Positions 1 to 8,598 of a stretch of DNA of 64,000 nucleotides are shown here, piece by piece. A program made the position numbers and the translations under genes. Under the pieces are notes generated by a model. It did no database searches and was not told the DNA's origin. It saw only the letters and a program-made list of their open reading frames with translations. This DNA is from Gemmatimonadota bacterium (lineage in GTDB: Bacteria; Gemmatimonadota; Gemmatimonadetes; Gemmatimonadales; Gemmatimonadaceae): NCBI GenBank assembly GCA_947471365.1, contig CANIWQ010000001.1:19390-83389 (forward strand), in the 5' to 3' direction. Every line of letters starts with the position of its first letter. The stretch's first letter is position 1.

Positions 1-662
1 TCTCCACGAACAAAGTGTACGGCGACGCGCCCAACCGGATTGCGCTCACCGAGCTGCCGACGCGCTGGGACTACGCCGACCCCGCCTACGCACACGGCAT
101 TGCAGAGAGCTTCACGATTGACCAGAGCACGCATTCGCTGTTCGGGGCATCGAAGGTGGCCGCCGACGTGCTCGTGCAGGAGTACGGCCGCTACTTCGAC
201 ATGCCCACCTGCTGCCTGCGTGGCGGCTGTTTGACGGGGCCGAGCCACAGCGGTGTGGAGCTCCACGGTTTTCTGAGTTACCTCGTCAAATGCAACGTCG
301 AGGAGCGCACCTATCGCGTGTTTGGCTACAAGGGAAAGCAGGTGCGCGACAACATCCACGCCAAAGACGTGGCGCGCTTTGCCGAAGCCTTCATTGCCGC
401 GCCGCGCGTGGGTGAGGTGTACAACCTCGGCGGCGGCAAGGGAAATGCGTGTTCGGTGATCGAGGCCTTTGATCTGGTCGCGGCGCGGACCGGCAAGCCG
501 ATGCTGCACGAGTACGACACAACCAATCGTGTGGGCGACCACATCTGCTACTACAGCGATCTCCGCAAGATGGAAGCGCATTTTCCGGGGTGGACGATCA
601 CGATTCCGCTCGGCACGATCTTCGACGAGATCGTCGACGCGTGGCGGGACCGGTTGCGCTGA
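1..662 (+). CDS. NAD-dependent sugar-nucleotide epimerase/dehydratase, C-terminal part (cut by left edge)
   Basis: This is an extended-SDR protein whose N-terminus, including the NAD-binding Rossmann motif, lies outside the window. The reading frame is open from base 3 and starts with STNKVYGD, typical of CDP-paratose/tyvelose 2-epimerase-like enzymes. About 219 residues are visible. The SDR YxxxK site appears as FGASK (bases 141-155), so Phe stands where the catalytic Tyr is expected. The C-terminal half has VRDNIH and GEVYNLGGG, the substrate-binding segments of this family. The likely role is interconversion of a nucleotide sugar for a surface glycan, since two glycosyltransferases and an ABC exporter follow. 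The next gene begins inside its end. The family is clear, but the exact substrate cannot be read from the sequence. Confidence 0.85.
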   Translation, partial: STNKVYGDAPNRIALTELPTRWDYADPAYAHGIAESFTIDQSTHSLFGASKVAADVLVQEYGRYFDMPTCCLRGGCLTGPSHSGVELHGFLSYLVKCNVEERTYRVFGYKGKQVRDNIHAKDVARFAEAFIAAPRVGEVYNLGGGKGNACSVIEAFDLVAARTGKPMLHEYDTTNRVGDHICYYSDLRKMEAHFPGWTITIPLGTIFDEIVDAWRDRLR

Positions 663-1855
663 CTACGCCGTCGACGCTGCCGCGGCTGGCGGTCATCACC
701 GACGGCGACGTCAAGCATGACAGCCGCGGTGCTGGACGGACGCTCGTGAATTTGCTTGAGCGCTGGCCTGTGGATCGCCTGCTCATTGCCACCACGGCCA
801 GTGGCCAGCCGTCGCTCGACGAGCACGGACATCGCGTCATACAGGTTGGGGGGTGGCTACCGGGCGGAATGGCGTCGCGCCTCTCCCCGCTGGTCGGTGA
901 CGCGCAGACGCTCTGGGCTCAGTGGCGCCCGCTGCCCGGTCGCGCCGAACTCCTCGCATTTGCACCCGAGTTGGTGCTCGTTGTGCCGTCGACCGCGCCC
1001 GCACTCGTGTGGGGAGAGCGGATGGCGCGCGCACTCGGGCGCCCGGTAGTGACCTACCTCATGGACGAGTGGATGAACGAGCCCAAGTGGTTGGGCGGGA
1101 ATGCCATCGATTCCACTCGGGCGCTCCTGCGCGCATCCGCCGGCTGGCTGGCGATTTCACCCTCCCTCGCTGAGCGACTGCCGAACATGGCGCGGTTGCA
1201 GCGTCCGCTGCAGGTGGTGCACAACCCCGTGACGTTGGACAGTACGCCGCCGGCTGCCCTCGCGGCACCACGCACGGGTCCCTATCGCATCGCCTACGCG
1301 GGCTCCGTGTGGCCGATGCATGCCGACGCCATTCGACTCGTGGCCGAATCCGTAGCGCGGCTTCGTGCGCGAGGCCTCGACATGCGACTCGTGTTGCACA
1401 CCGATGACTATTTCTGGAGCACGGGCGCCGCCGAGTGGACCGCGCTCGGCGTGGAATGGGGCGGCCTCGTGCCCTATCGCGACCTTCGTACGAAGCTCGG
1501 CGAGTACGACCTGCTGTTGGTGGCAAGTTCGTTCGCGCCGGAACACGCGGCACTCTCGCGATCGTCATTGCAGACGAAAGTCACCGACTATCTCTCGGTG
1601 GGCCGACCGATTCTCGCCTGCGGACCAGCGTTTGCCGCATCGAATCGCTATTTGCGCGATCACCGGTGCGCGTGGTTGTTGGAGTCCACGACGCCTGCGG
1701 TGGCGGACGACGTACTCCACCGCTGCATGGAGCACCGCGTCGAAGGGCAAACGATGGCTGCCGCAGGCTACGCGCTCGTCGCCGCGGAGCACGAGGCGAC
1801 GGCCGTCACGTCGCGCCTTTACGAGTTCCTGACCGCCGCTGCGGCACGTTCGTAG
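641..1855 (+). CDS. GT-B glycosyltransferase (group 1 / GT4-like)
   Basis: The protein has about 404 residues if started at the GTG at 641, which overlaps the epimerase end by 22 bases. An upstream ATG at 590 is open but would overlap by 73 bases and add an Arg/Asp-rich tail unlike a GT-B start. The N-terminal half ([15 protein letters not shown]) looks like an acceptor-binding Rossmann domain. The second half contains [13 protein letters not shown] near the domain boundary and [18 protein letters not shown], the usual donor-nucleotide region. It should transfer a sugar from an NDP-sugar to a growing glycan in the cytoplasm. Its last 37 bases overlap the end of the convergent downstream gene. 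Donor and acceptor are unknown. Confidence 0.8.
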   Translation: MAGPVALTTPSTLPRLAVITDGDVKHDSRGAGRTLVNLLERWPVDRLLIATTASGQPSLDEHGHRVIQVGGWLPGGMASRLSPLVGDAQTLWAQWRPLPGRAELLAFAPELVLVVPSTAPALVWGERMARALGRPVVTYLMDEWMNEPKWLGGNAIDSTRALLRASAGWLAISPSLAERLPNMARLQRPLQVVHNPVTLDSTPPAALAAPRTGPYRIAYAGSVWPMHADAIRLVAESVARLRARGLDMRLVLHTDDYFWSTGAAEWTALGVEWGGLVPYRDLRTKLGEYDLLLVASSFAPEHAALSRSSLQTKVTDYLSVGRPILACGPAFAASNRYLRDHRCAWLLESTTPAVADDVLHRCMEHRVEGQTMAAAGYALVAAEHEATAVTSRLYEFLTAAAARS

Positions 1856-2862
1856 CCCTCGGCCATCGCGGCGCGTGGCCAGTGCGCCGCCGTTGCGCGT
1901 GCTCCGGTGGCAAGTTGGGAGTGCACGCTATCGTCGGCCAGGAGGCGTGCGATCGTTGACGCAGCGTTCGCCGGCTCTGTGGCCGTCAGTGCGATTCCGT
2001 TCACGCCGTCGGTGACATAGCGCGCCGCGAGCGGGGTTCGTGACGCCAGCACCGGCACGCCAGCGGCGAACGCGTCGAGCGCGGCGAAACCAAAGTCATC
2101 GCCGTCGGCGAGGATCCACACGACGCGCGCGCCCGATACGGCAATGGCGCGCTCGGCGGGCTCGTCCGTGAGTGACACGGCGCTGCCAATACCGAGCGCG
2201 GCCACCTGAATGCGCAGGGCATCGTCATCGCCGGTCGGACCGGTCAAGACGATGCGAAGCTCCGGATGACGCGGCGCCACGAGCGCGAGCGCCCGAAGCG
2301 CCGGGAGGAGTGCACCCCGTGTGTCCCGATCAAACACACAGGTGACCACGGCGCCCGTGGGCACACGCGGTGACATAACGTCCGGCGCCGCGCTGACCGC
2401 GACGCCGGCGTCGATCAGCCGCAGTGACAGTTGTGCGGTGCGACGATCTTCTTCGGAGGCGAAGAGCATCCCAGTCCTCGCGAGGCGCGCACCGAATCGA
2501 GCGGCACGCCCGTCCGACAAGTGCGCGCGCGGAGGATTGCGGCGCACCACCGCGCCGCGACCGACGCTCCGGATCGCCACGGACGCCACGAGCTGCGCGC
2601 GCTCACCGTGCACGAACACCACATCGGAGAGCGTCTGCTTCAGCACCCCGCGGAGCCGCCACGCATCGGTCAGCCAGCGGCCGCGCACCGCGATCTCCAC
2701 GGCGTCGAAGCCTGCGTCTCTCACAATCCGTGAGACCTGACTGCGCGCGGGGCAGACCATGACCACCTCCACGCCGCGTGCGCGCATTTCCCTGCCCGCT
2801 TCTACAAAGGCGCGCGCGTGCCCGTCCCACACCACGTCGAGAAAAAGAAAACAGACCCGCAT
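1819..2862 (-). CDS. Glycosyltransferase, group 1 family
   Basis: This 347-residue GT-B protein begins MRVCFLFLDVVWDG, a typical acceptor domain first strand. The C-terminal donor domain carries DDFGFAALDAFAAGVPVLAS, matching the EX7E-type motif of GT4 enzymes with Asp in place of both Glu residues. Start and stop lie 14 bases from the ABC exporter end and 37 bases inside the convergent glycosyltransferase respectively, so it is probably transcribed after the exporter gene. The role is inferred as sugar addition to the polysaccharide or glycolipid that the exporter moves. Substrate specificity is not readable. Confidence 0.8.
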   Translation of the reverse strand: MRVCFLFLDVVWDGHARAFVEAGREMRARGVEVVMVCPARSQVSRIVRDAGFDAVEIAVRGRWLTDAWRLRGVLKQTLSDVVFVHGERAQLVASVAIRSVGRGAVVRRNPPRAHLSDGRAARFGARLARTGMLFASEEDRRTAQLSLRLIDAGVAVSAAPDVMSPRVPTGAVVTCVFDRDTRGALLPALRALALVAPRHPELRIVLTGPTGDDDALRIQVAALGIGSAVSLTDEPAERAIAVSGARVVWILADGDDFGFAALDAFAAGVPVLASRTPLAARYVTDGVNGIALTATEPANAASTIARLLADDSVHSQLATGARATAAHWPRAAMAEGYERAAAAVRNS

Positions 2863-2876
2863 ATGGGCCGGCCCCG

Positions 2877-4691
2877 CTACGGCAGAGCGGGGTCGCCCAC
2901 CTGCAACGCGTGCAGGCGCGCGTAGGCACCGCCGGCCGCGAGGAGCGCGGTGTGCGTTCCACGCTCGGCAATTCGGCCGCCGTCGAGGACGAGGATCTCG
3001 GTGGCGTTCGTGACTGTCGACAACCGATGCGCAATCACAAACACCGTGCGACCGGCGAGCAGGCGATCGATGGCCTCCTGCACGAGCCGCTCGCTCTCGG
3101 TGTCGAGCGCCGAGGTTGCCTCATCGAGAATCAGAATGGGCGGGTCGGTCAGCAACGCACGCGCGATGGCAATGCGCTGACGCTGGCCGCCGGAGAGCCG
3201 CGTCCCACGTTCGCCGAGCGGCGTGTCGTACCCCTGCGGGAGCGCGGCAATGAACTCGTGCGCGTTGGCCGCACGCGCGGCCGCCTCGATTTGCGCGGCC
3301 GTGTATTTGTCGCCGGCGCCGTAGGCGATGTTCGCGCGGACGGTGTCGTTGAAGAGCACCGTGTCCTGACTCACGATCCCCGTGAGTGCGCGGAGCGACG
3401 GCAGCGCAATGTCGCGCGTATCAATGCCGTCGAGCGTGATGCGCCCGCCCGTGGGCTCGATAAACCGTGGAATGAGATCGACGAGCGTACTCTTGCCCGC
3501 CCCGCTCGATCCGACAAGCGCAATCACGTCGCCTCGACGGGCGGTAAAGTCGATCTGCTGCAAGACGGGCGCGTCGCCGTATGTGAAGTGCACATTTTCA
3601 AAGACCATGGCGTCACTGAGGCTGTGCGCGTGACGCGTGCCCTTGTCACGCTGCGCTTCCGTGGGCTCGTCGAGCACATCGAACAGGCGCTCGGCGGCGG
3701 CCAACGATTGCTGCGCGGTGGTCGGCGCCTGCGACAGTTGCTTGAGCGGCGGCAGGAGACGCATCACAAGCACCATGAACGTCATCAGCGTGCCGCTGTC
3801 GAGCTGATGGGCAAACACCTGTTGCGCACCAATCCAGAGCACGGTGAGGGCGACGACGGTGCCGAGTACCTCGGTGAGCGGACTGGCGAGGAGCGAGAGT
3901 CGGGTGATGCGCACCATACCGCGGGTGTAGGCGCCGCTGGCACTCGTAAAGCGCTGATCCTCGTAGGGCTCGCCACGGAAACTCTTCACCAAGCGGATGC
4001 CACTGATGACTTCCTGCAACACGCTGGTGATTTCACCGTACTCGTTGCGGAGCCGTCGATGTCCGTGGCGCAAACGCCGGAGGATGGGCTGCAACGTGGC
4101 GGTAATCAACGGCGCAATCACAAGCGCGATCAACGCGAGCTGTGGCGACATGCGCACGAGCACGACGATGGTGACCAGCACCTGCGTGAGATTCTGCACC
4201 GACTTGGTCGCGACTTCCGCGAGCACGGCCTTGGCTTGCTCGGTGTCGGTGAGGATGCGCGACATCACCTGCCCCGTCTTGGTGCGCGAGAACCACCCAA
4301 GGGGAAGGCGCTGCATGTGCATGAACACCGCGTCGCGCAGATCGCGCGTAATGCGTTCCTGCAGCGAGGCGCCGTACTGTCCGCCCAGCCAGACGAACAT
4401 GTTCTTGAGCACAATCAAGCCGAGCATCACGATGATGATGCCGCGGAGCGACGCCGCGTAGTCGCCTGGGACGATGAGGCGGCCAACCAACGCGCGTAGC
4501 AAATCGGTGAGCCATCCCTTTCCGCCGGGGATGGCGTCCGGATTGCCAAACAGCGTATTGAGGAACGGAATCAGGAGCGAGAACGACACCGCGTCGAGGA
4601 TGGCGGCGGCAACGTTCGCCCCGATGTTCCCCGCCAATCGCCACGTGTGGGGGCGTAGGAATCGCAGAAGCCGGCGGTACAGACTCAGCAC
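2877..4691 (-). CDS. ABC transporter, fused permease-ATPase (MsbA/lipid flippase type)
   Basis: This is a 604-residue half-transporter. The N-terminal ABC type-1 membrane domain (about residues 15-320, six hydrophobic segments) is followed by a nucleotide-binding domain. The NBD has Walker A GSSGAGKST, signature LSGGQRQRIAIARALL, Walker B ILILDEATSALD and switch His in IAHRLST, so it should be catalytically active as a homodimer. Members of this architecture flip lipid A, glycolipids or lipid-linked sugars across the inner membrane. Lying between glycosyltransferase genes, it is most likely the exporter of their product. The start is GTG at 4691, sharing one base with the stop of the PorX-like gene, so the two are co-transcribed and probably translationally coupled. 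Confidence 0.9.
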   Translation of the reverse strand: MLSLYRRLLRFLRPHTWRLAGNIGANVAAAILDAVSFSLLIPFLNTLFGNPDAIPGGKGWLTDLLRALVGRLIVPGDYAASLRGIIIVMLGLIVLKNMFVWLGGQYGASLQERITRDLRDAVFMHMQRLPLGWFSRTKTGQVMSRILTDTEQAKAVLAEVATKSVQNLTQVLVTIVVLVRMSPQLALIALVIAPLITATLQPILRRLRHGHRRLRNEYGEITSVLQEVISGIRLVKSFRGEPYEDQRFTSASGAYTRGMVRITRLSLLASPLTEVLGTVVALTVLWIGAQQVFAHQLDSGTLMTFMVLVMRLLPPLKQLSQAPTTAQQSLAAAERLFDVLDEPTEAQRDKGTRHAHSLSDAMVFENVHFTYGDAPVLQQIDFTARRGDVIALVGSSGAGKSTLVDLIPRFIEPTGGRITLDGIDTRDIALPSLRALTGIVSQDTVLFNDTVRANIAYGAGDKYTAAQIEAAARAANAHEFIAALPQGYDTPLGERGTRLSGGQRQRIAIARALLTDPPILILDEATSALDTESERLVQEAIDRLLAGRTVFVIAHRLSTVTNATEILVLDGGRIAERGTHTALLAAGGAYARLHALQVGDPALP

Positions 4692-6256
4692 TACCGCCTC
4701 GGGGTCAGGAGGCTGAGCGGCAGAATCACTTCCTCCGGCGTCACGCCGCCGTGGAGGAAAGCCCCGCGATACCGCTGCTGATACTCGCGCAATTTGGTTG
4801 GGTACACAAAGAACCCGTCGCCCACCGCGAGGAGCGTATTGGCCCCGTTCCCGATGCGCGGCATACGGAGCTTGTCGGCGTCGGTAAAGAGCATCGCCTC
4901 GTTTTCTCGCTCGGCGCGAAGATCTTCGCCGAACTTAAAACGCAGGTTGGCAGTGGCATCCCGGCGAGCCAGCACCGTGACCGGCGTATTGCAGTGAATG
5001 GACCCGTGATCGCTGGTCAGGAGCACCGGAATGTGCTTGCGCGCGGCTTCCTTGAGCACCGAGAAGAGCGCCGAGCGGCGGAACCACTGGAGCGTGAGCT
5101 GGCGTAGCGCGATCTCGTCGCGGGCCACTTCGTAGAGGATGGCCGACTCGGAGCGACCGTGCGTGAGCAAGTCCACGAAGTTAAACACAAACGCCGTGAC
5201 CCCTTCGGGGGCGATGGCGTTCGCGAGATGGCGGTCGAGGTCGTCGGAGTCGTGCGCCGACGAAATCTTGTGGTAGCGCACGGGTGTGGTGCGCCCCAGT
5301 TCCTTCATCTGCAGTTCAAGGAGTTCTCGTTCGTGGGCATTGAGCGATTCGTCTTCCTTCTCGCCCCACCAATCGGGGTACCGCGCGGCGATTTCCCCAG
5401 GGAAAAGACCGCTGAACAGCGCGTTGCGCGCATACGGCGTGGCCGTGGGCAACAGCGAGAAATAGTGCGTCGTTTCGATTTCGAAGAGTGGCGCGATCAG
5501 CGGTTCGATCACTTTCCACTGGTCGAGACGCAGGCAATCCACGACGATGAACAGGGCGCGTTTTTCGCTGTCGAGCACCGGTAACAGAAATTCGCTCACC
5601 ACGTCGATGGAGAGCGGCGGCCGTTCGCCCTGCACCTGCTCGTTCACCCACACGGGATAGTTCGCCTGCATGTACGCCGCAAAATCGCGGTGCATTTCTG
5701 GATACAGCCCGCGCAGCGACGTATACAACCCCATCTCGCCGGCGGTGGCGAGTTCCACATCCCACTGCGTGTATTCGGCAAAGCGGTCGATCCAGCCGCG
5801 CCAGTCGAGATCGCGCGAGCCAGCATGTTCGAGTTCGCGGAATCGCGTGACGAACGACCGCGCGAGCGCCTGCTGTCGAATGCGCGGCCCTTCAAGAATG
5901 CGGGTCACGACACTCAGTACCTGCCGCGGGTTCACCGGTTTTACGAGGTACTCGGCGACATCTGCGCCGAGGGCTTCGCGGAGCGTTTCGTCTTCTTCGC
6001 TCTTGGTGACCATCACGACAGGGAGGGTTGGCACGAGCTCGCGCGCCTCGCGCACCATCGCCACGCCGCGCATGCCGGGCATCTGCTCGTCGAGGAGGAG
6101 CAGGTCGAACGTGCGCCGACGGAGGAGTTCGAGGGCGTCGGAGGCGTTGTGCGCCATCTCGACCTCGTACCCCTTCTCCCGAAGGAACAGGCGGTGGGAC
6201 TCGAGGAGCTCGGCCTCGTCGTCCACCCATAGGATCTGCTTTGGCGACGCGGGCAT
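4691..6256 (-). CDS. PorX-like response regulator: receiver domain plus PglZ (alkaline phosphatase-fold) domain
   Basis: The protein has 521 residues. Residues 1-125 form a receiver domain with acidic pair DDE, phospho-acceptor Asp56 (LLLLDEQMPG) and the conserved Lys in VKP. From about residue 170 a PglZ domain follows, with metal/nucleophile-region segments VVDCLRLDQWK, FSGLFPGE and LTSDHGS. The same order is found in PorX of Porphyromonas, which controls type IX secretion and whose PglZ part hydrolyses oligonucleotides. That comparison is family knowledge; this protein's activity is inference. No histidine kinase gene is visible nearby. The gene opens an operon with the ABC exporter. TATCTT lies 8 nt before the ATG and there is no clear Shine-Dalgarno, so the mRNA may be leaderless. 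Confidence 0.85.
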   Translation of the reverse strand: MPASPKQILWVDDEAELLESHRLFLREKGYEVEMAHNASDALELLRRRTFDLLLLDEQMPGMRGVAMVREARELVPTLPVVMVTKSEEDETLREALGADVAEYLVKPVNPRQVLSVVTRILEGPRIRQQALARSFVTRFRELEHAGSRDLDWRGWIDRFAEYTQWDVELATAGEMGLYTSLRGLYPEMHRDFAAYMQANYPVWVNEQVQGERPPLSIDVVSEFLLPVLDSEKRALFIVVDCLRLDQWKVIEPLIAPLFEIETTHYFSLLPTATPYARNALFSGLFPGEIAARYPDWWGEKEDESLNAHERELLELQMKELGRTTPVRYHKISSAHDSDDLDRHLANAIAPEGVTAFVFNFVDLLTHGRSESAILYEVARDEIALRQLTLQWFRRSALFSVLKEAARKHIPVLLTSDHGSIHCNTPVTVLARRDATANLRFKFGEDLRAERENEAMLFTDADKLRMPRIGNGANTLLAVGDGFFVYPTKLREYQQRYRGAFLHGGVTPEEVILPLSLLTPRR

Positions 6257-6264
6257 GACCTATA

Positions 6265-6270
6265 AAGATA
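6265..6270 (-). promoter_or_regulatory. Putative -10 hexamer TATCTT of the PorX-like gene
   Basis: Read on the minus strand, TATCTT is followed by 8 nt (TATAGGTC) and then the ATG. It matches the TANNNT series found just upstream of several other starts in this window. No convincing -35 is seen. Confidence 0.4.
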
Positions 6271-6333
6271 ACCGCCGGCGACCAACGCCGGACAGGCAGT
6301 TGGCCCTGCCTCGCGGTGGATGCGGAAAACGGG

Positions 6334-6339
6334 TAAGAT
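6334..6339 (+). promoter_or_regulatory. Putative -10 hexamer TAAGAT, 6 nt before a GTG start
   Basis: TAAGAT is followed by TTCGGG and then the GTG of the 133-residue gene. The spacing of exactly 6 nt is that expected for a leaderless transcript starting at the codon. The same hexamer and spacing occur before lgt. Confidence 0.4.
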
Positions 6340-6345
6340 TTCGGG

Positions 6346-6747
6346 GTGACCGCCACCGTCCCGCCTCCATACACGCTCGCCGTGCCGCCGTTTCCCTTTC
6401 GCGCCCTCACGGCTCTGGCCGGCAAGGCGCCGATGGGTGGTGCGCGTGAGTCGGCACTCGCGGTGTTGATGGCGGCGCGACTCGCCGCTGGGTCAGCGGC
6501 CCCGACCGTGTTGCCGAGCGGGGCACGGCGCGTGCGGGCAGACGCAGCGCGGGTCTGGTTATCGGCGCTCGCACTCCCCGCGCCGGTACGGGCCTCAGTG
6601 CTCAAACTGATCGATACCTCAGCCACCGACGACTGCCACGCTGTGGCCGCCGCCGTGACAAAGGTGACGGAGGTCACCGCGACCTACCTAGACCGTCAGG
6701 CACGTTTGGAGCTCACTCGGCTGGCCGCTCGCCTCTCTGCGCACTAG
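6346..6747 (+). CDS. Hypothetical protein, Ala-rich, 133 residues
   Basis: I do not recognise a family. The protein is Ala-, Arg- and Leu-rich, with a Pro-rich first 20 residues and a predicted all-helical remainder. There is no signal peptide, membrane segment or metal motif. Codon use and GC at third positions match the neighbours, which supports a real gene. It stands alone between the divergent PorX-like gene and the DnaB-like ATPase, and starts with GTG 6 nt after a TAAGAT hexamer. The middle section, with GGARESALAVL and evenly spaced helices, could be a small regulatory or scaffold protein, but nothing in the sequence decides this. Confidence 0.6.
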   Translation: MTATVPPPYTLAVPPFPFRALTALAGKAPMGGARESALAVLMAARLAAGSAAPTVLPSGARRVRADAARVWLSALALPAPVRASVLKLIDTSATDDCHAVAAAVTKVTEVTATYLDRQARLELTRLAARLSAH

Positions 6748-6790
6748 CGGCACACGGCTACCGCTCCATTGGCGCCTGAGTCGCCAGTGA

Positions 6791-6801
6791 CTACTTATAG
6801 A
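6791..6801 (+). promoter_or_regulatory. CTACTTATAGA element upstream of the DnaB-like gene
   Basis: This 11-mer recurs exactly before rsmB (18425-18435). It is AT-rich in a GC-rich setting. A TTGGCG lies at 6769-6774, 17 nt before TACTTA, so it may be part of a promoter. It is 41 nt from the GTG start. Confidence 0.35.
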
Positions 6802-6842
6802 CTGCCGCCCCTCAAACCACCGCTGCCGGAGTCCCATCGGTC

Positions 6843-7697
6843 GTGTTGCGCCCCACTGACATCTCCCCTCTCACACGCCTGGTGCAGCGCGTCGACGCCT
6901 CGGCCGATGGCGCGCCGGCGGCCGATGCGTTTGGCACGGGCTTTCCGAGTGTAGACCGTATGCTCGGGGGCGGGGTTCGGCGCGGTGACGTGATTGTACT
7001 CGGCGGCGAGGTGGGCAGCGGCAAGTCGAGCCTGGCTTTGGCGATGGCCATGCGCATGGCTCAGTCCGGCGTCACGGCGGCATTCCTGACGCACGAAATG
7101 AGTGTGGAACGTGTGATGGAGCGCTCGCTCGCCATCGAAGGGCGGGCGCGCATTGACGACATTCGCGCCGGCACCCTCGACGAACTCACGCGCGCGGCGA
7201 TCGGCAGCGTGGCGTTCAGGCTACGCGAGCAGGCGCCGCTGGTGTCCCGCTTGCCGCACGGTGGTGCCGCCCCGCTCGCTGAGGAGCTGCGACGCACCCT
7301 CGACCTGCAGGTCGCCTTTGTGGATCCGCTCCAAGCACTCGCGACCGGCAGCGGTACGCAGGCCGAAGAGCTGGCCGCTTCCGTGCGGGCACTCAAGTCG
7401 GTGGCGCAGGAGCTCGATATCGCCATCGTGGTCACGTCGCACCTCGACGTGGCCGCCCCTGGTCGCCCCGATCCGCGCCCGACGCTGGATGACTTCGGCG
7501 CGCTGGGCGCAGTGAAGCAACATGCCGACGTGGTGCTGGGGATTTTTCGCGAAGAAATGTTCCAGCCCGGCAACGATGTGGCCGGCGCCACCGAGCTACT
7601 CGTCCTGAAAAACCGGAATGGCGGCACCGGCTATATCGACCTGTACTTCTACAAACAGTGGCTCCGCTTTGAAGACATGCTGGATCCGGACCGGTAG
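6843..7697 (+). CDS. DnaB/RecA-fold ATPase, stand-alone helicase C-terminal-like domain
   Basis: This 284-residue protein corresponds to the C-terminal RecA-fold domain of replicative helicase DnaB, without the N-terminal primase-binding domain. Walker A GEVGSGKS covers residues 55-62. LTHEMS follows, as in DnaB. Walker B is VAFVDPLQ (Asp161), and the end has LDDFGALGAVKQHADVVLGI and LKNRNGGTG, the DnaB arginine-finger and nucleotide-sensing region. The protein should bind ATP and may assemble as a ring or filament on DNA or nucleotides. It precedes yebC-ruvCAB but is separated from them by 147 bases. The start is GTG. Related proteins are usually just called DnaB-like helicases; the function is not established. 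Confidence 0.75.
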   Translation: MLRPTDISPLTRLVQRVDASADGAPAADAFGTGFPSVDRMLGGGVRRGDVIVLGGEVGSGKSSLALAMAMRMAQSGVTAAFLTHEMSVERVMERSLAIEGRARIDDIRAGTLDELTRAAIGSVAFRLREQAPLVSRLPHGGAAPLAEELRRTLDLQVAFVDPLQALATGSGTQAEELAASVRALKSVAQELDIAIVVTSHLDVAAPGRPDPRPTLDDFGALGAVKQHADVVLGIFREEMFQPGNDVAGATELLVLKNRNGGTGYIDLYFYKQWLRFEDMLDPDR

Positions 7698-7806
7698 GCG
7701 ATCCCGCTCCGGTTGCTTCCCCGTCTTGGTCTGTGACGCGCTCTTGATTCGCCTGCACGTAAGGTACCGACGGCACGGATCGGTTCTGTCAGCCGTTCAG
7801 TCCGCC

Positions 7807-7812
7807 TATATT
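7807..7812 (+). promoter_or_regulatory. Possible -10 element TATATT for the yebC-ruvCAB operon
   Basis: TATATT stands out in the 147-base gap before yebC and lies 32 nt before its ATG. A weak TTCTGT is 17 nt further upstream (7784-7789). This is the only promoter-like site seen in the gap. Confidence 0.35.
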
Positions 7813-7844
7813 TAGGGCTTCACCTCTCTGCCCCAAGGTTCAGA

Positions 7845-8588
7845 ATGGCTGGCCACAGTAAATGGAAAACCATTAAGCGCGCTAAAGCTGCGACGGACAA
7901 AAAGCGTGGCGCGATGTTTACCAAACTCATTCGTGAAATCACCGTGGCCGCCAAGTTCGGCGGCGGGGATCCCGCTGGCAATCCGCGCTTGCGCACCGCC
8001 ATCGATGCGGCGCGTTCGCAATCGATGCCGCGCGAAAATATCGAGCGCGCCGTCGCCAAGGGCACGGGTGAGCTCGAAGGGGTCGATTACGTCGAAGTGC
8101 TGTACGAAGCCTACGGCCCGGGCGGCGTGGCGCTGATGATTCAGGCGCTCACCGACAATCCCACCCGCACCGTGGCCGAAGTGCGCGCCAAGCTCTCGCG
8201 CCTCGGCGGCAATCTGGGTGCGGTGAACTCCGTGGCTTTTATGTTCGACCGGAAGGGGCAAATTTTGGTCGCAGCCAACGGCATGGACGAAGACGCCACG
8301 ATGGAAAAAGCGCTGGAGGCGGGGGCCGAGGATTTTGTGAAGGAAGACGACGCCTTCACCATTACCACGGCACCGGCAGATCTGCACCTGGTGTACGGGG
8401 CGCTCGAGAAGGTAGGGCTCAAAGCCGAATCCGCTGAGCTCTCGTGGATTCCGAAGAGCACCATTCGCGTAGAAGGCGAAACCGCCGACACGTTGCTCAA
8501 GCTGATTGAAGCCATCGAAGAGCTCGACGACGTGCAGAAGGTGGACGCCAACTTCGACATGGACGTCTCGGAGATGGCGCAGGCGTGA
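7845..8588 (+). CDS. yebC: YebC/PmpR (TACO1) family protein
   Basis: The 247-residue protein starts MAGHSKWKTIKRAKAATDKK, the family hallmark, and is full length. Members act as DNA-binding regulators (PmpR) or, as shown for YebC/TACO1 relatives, help translation of difficult polyproline stretches; which applies here is unknown. Conserved internal segments include KLIREITVAAKFGGGDP, PRENIERAVAKG and YEAYGPGGVALM. The location directly upstream of ruvC-ruvA-ruvB is the classic arrangement in many bacteria. The gap to ruvC is only 10 nt, so the four genes form one operon. Confidence 0.95.
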   Translation: MAGHSKWKTIKRAKAATDKKRGAMFTKLIREITVAAKFGGGDPAGNPRLRTAIDAARSQSMPRENIERAVAKGTGELEGVDYVEVLYEAYGPGGVALMIQALTDNPTRTVAEVRAKLSRLGGNLGAVNSVAFMFDRKGQILVAANGMDEDATMEKALEAGAEDFVKEDDAFTITTAPADLHLVYGALEKVGLKAESAELSWIPKSTIRVEGETADTLLKLIEAIEELDDVQKVDANFDMDVSEMAQA

Positions 8589-8598
8589 GCCGCGCGCC

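Noticed and set aside
2778..4499. Long open frame (573 codons) on the plus strand opposite the ABC transporter gene
   Set aside because: It is antisense to a well-supported gene, is Arg/His-rich with no domain, and arises from GC-rich codon bias.
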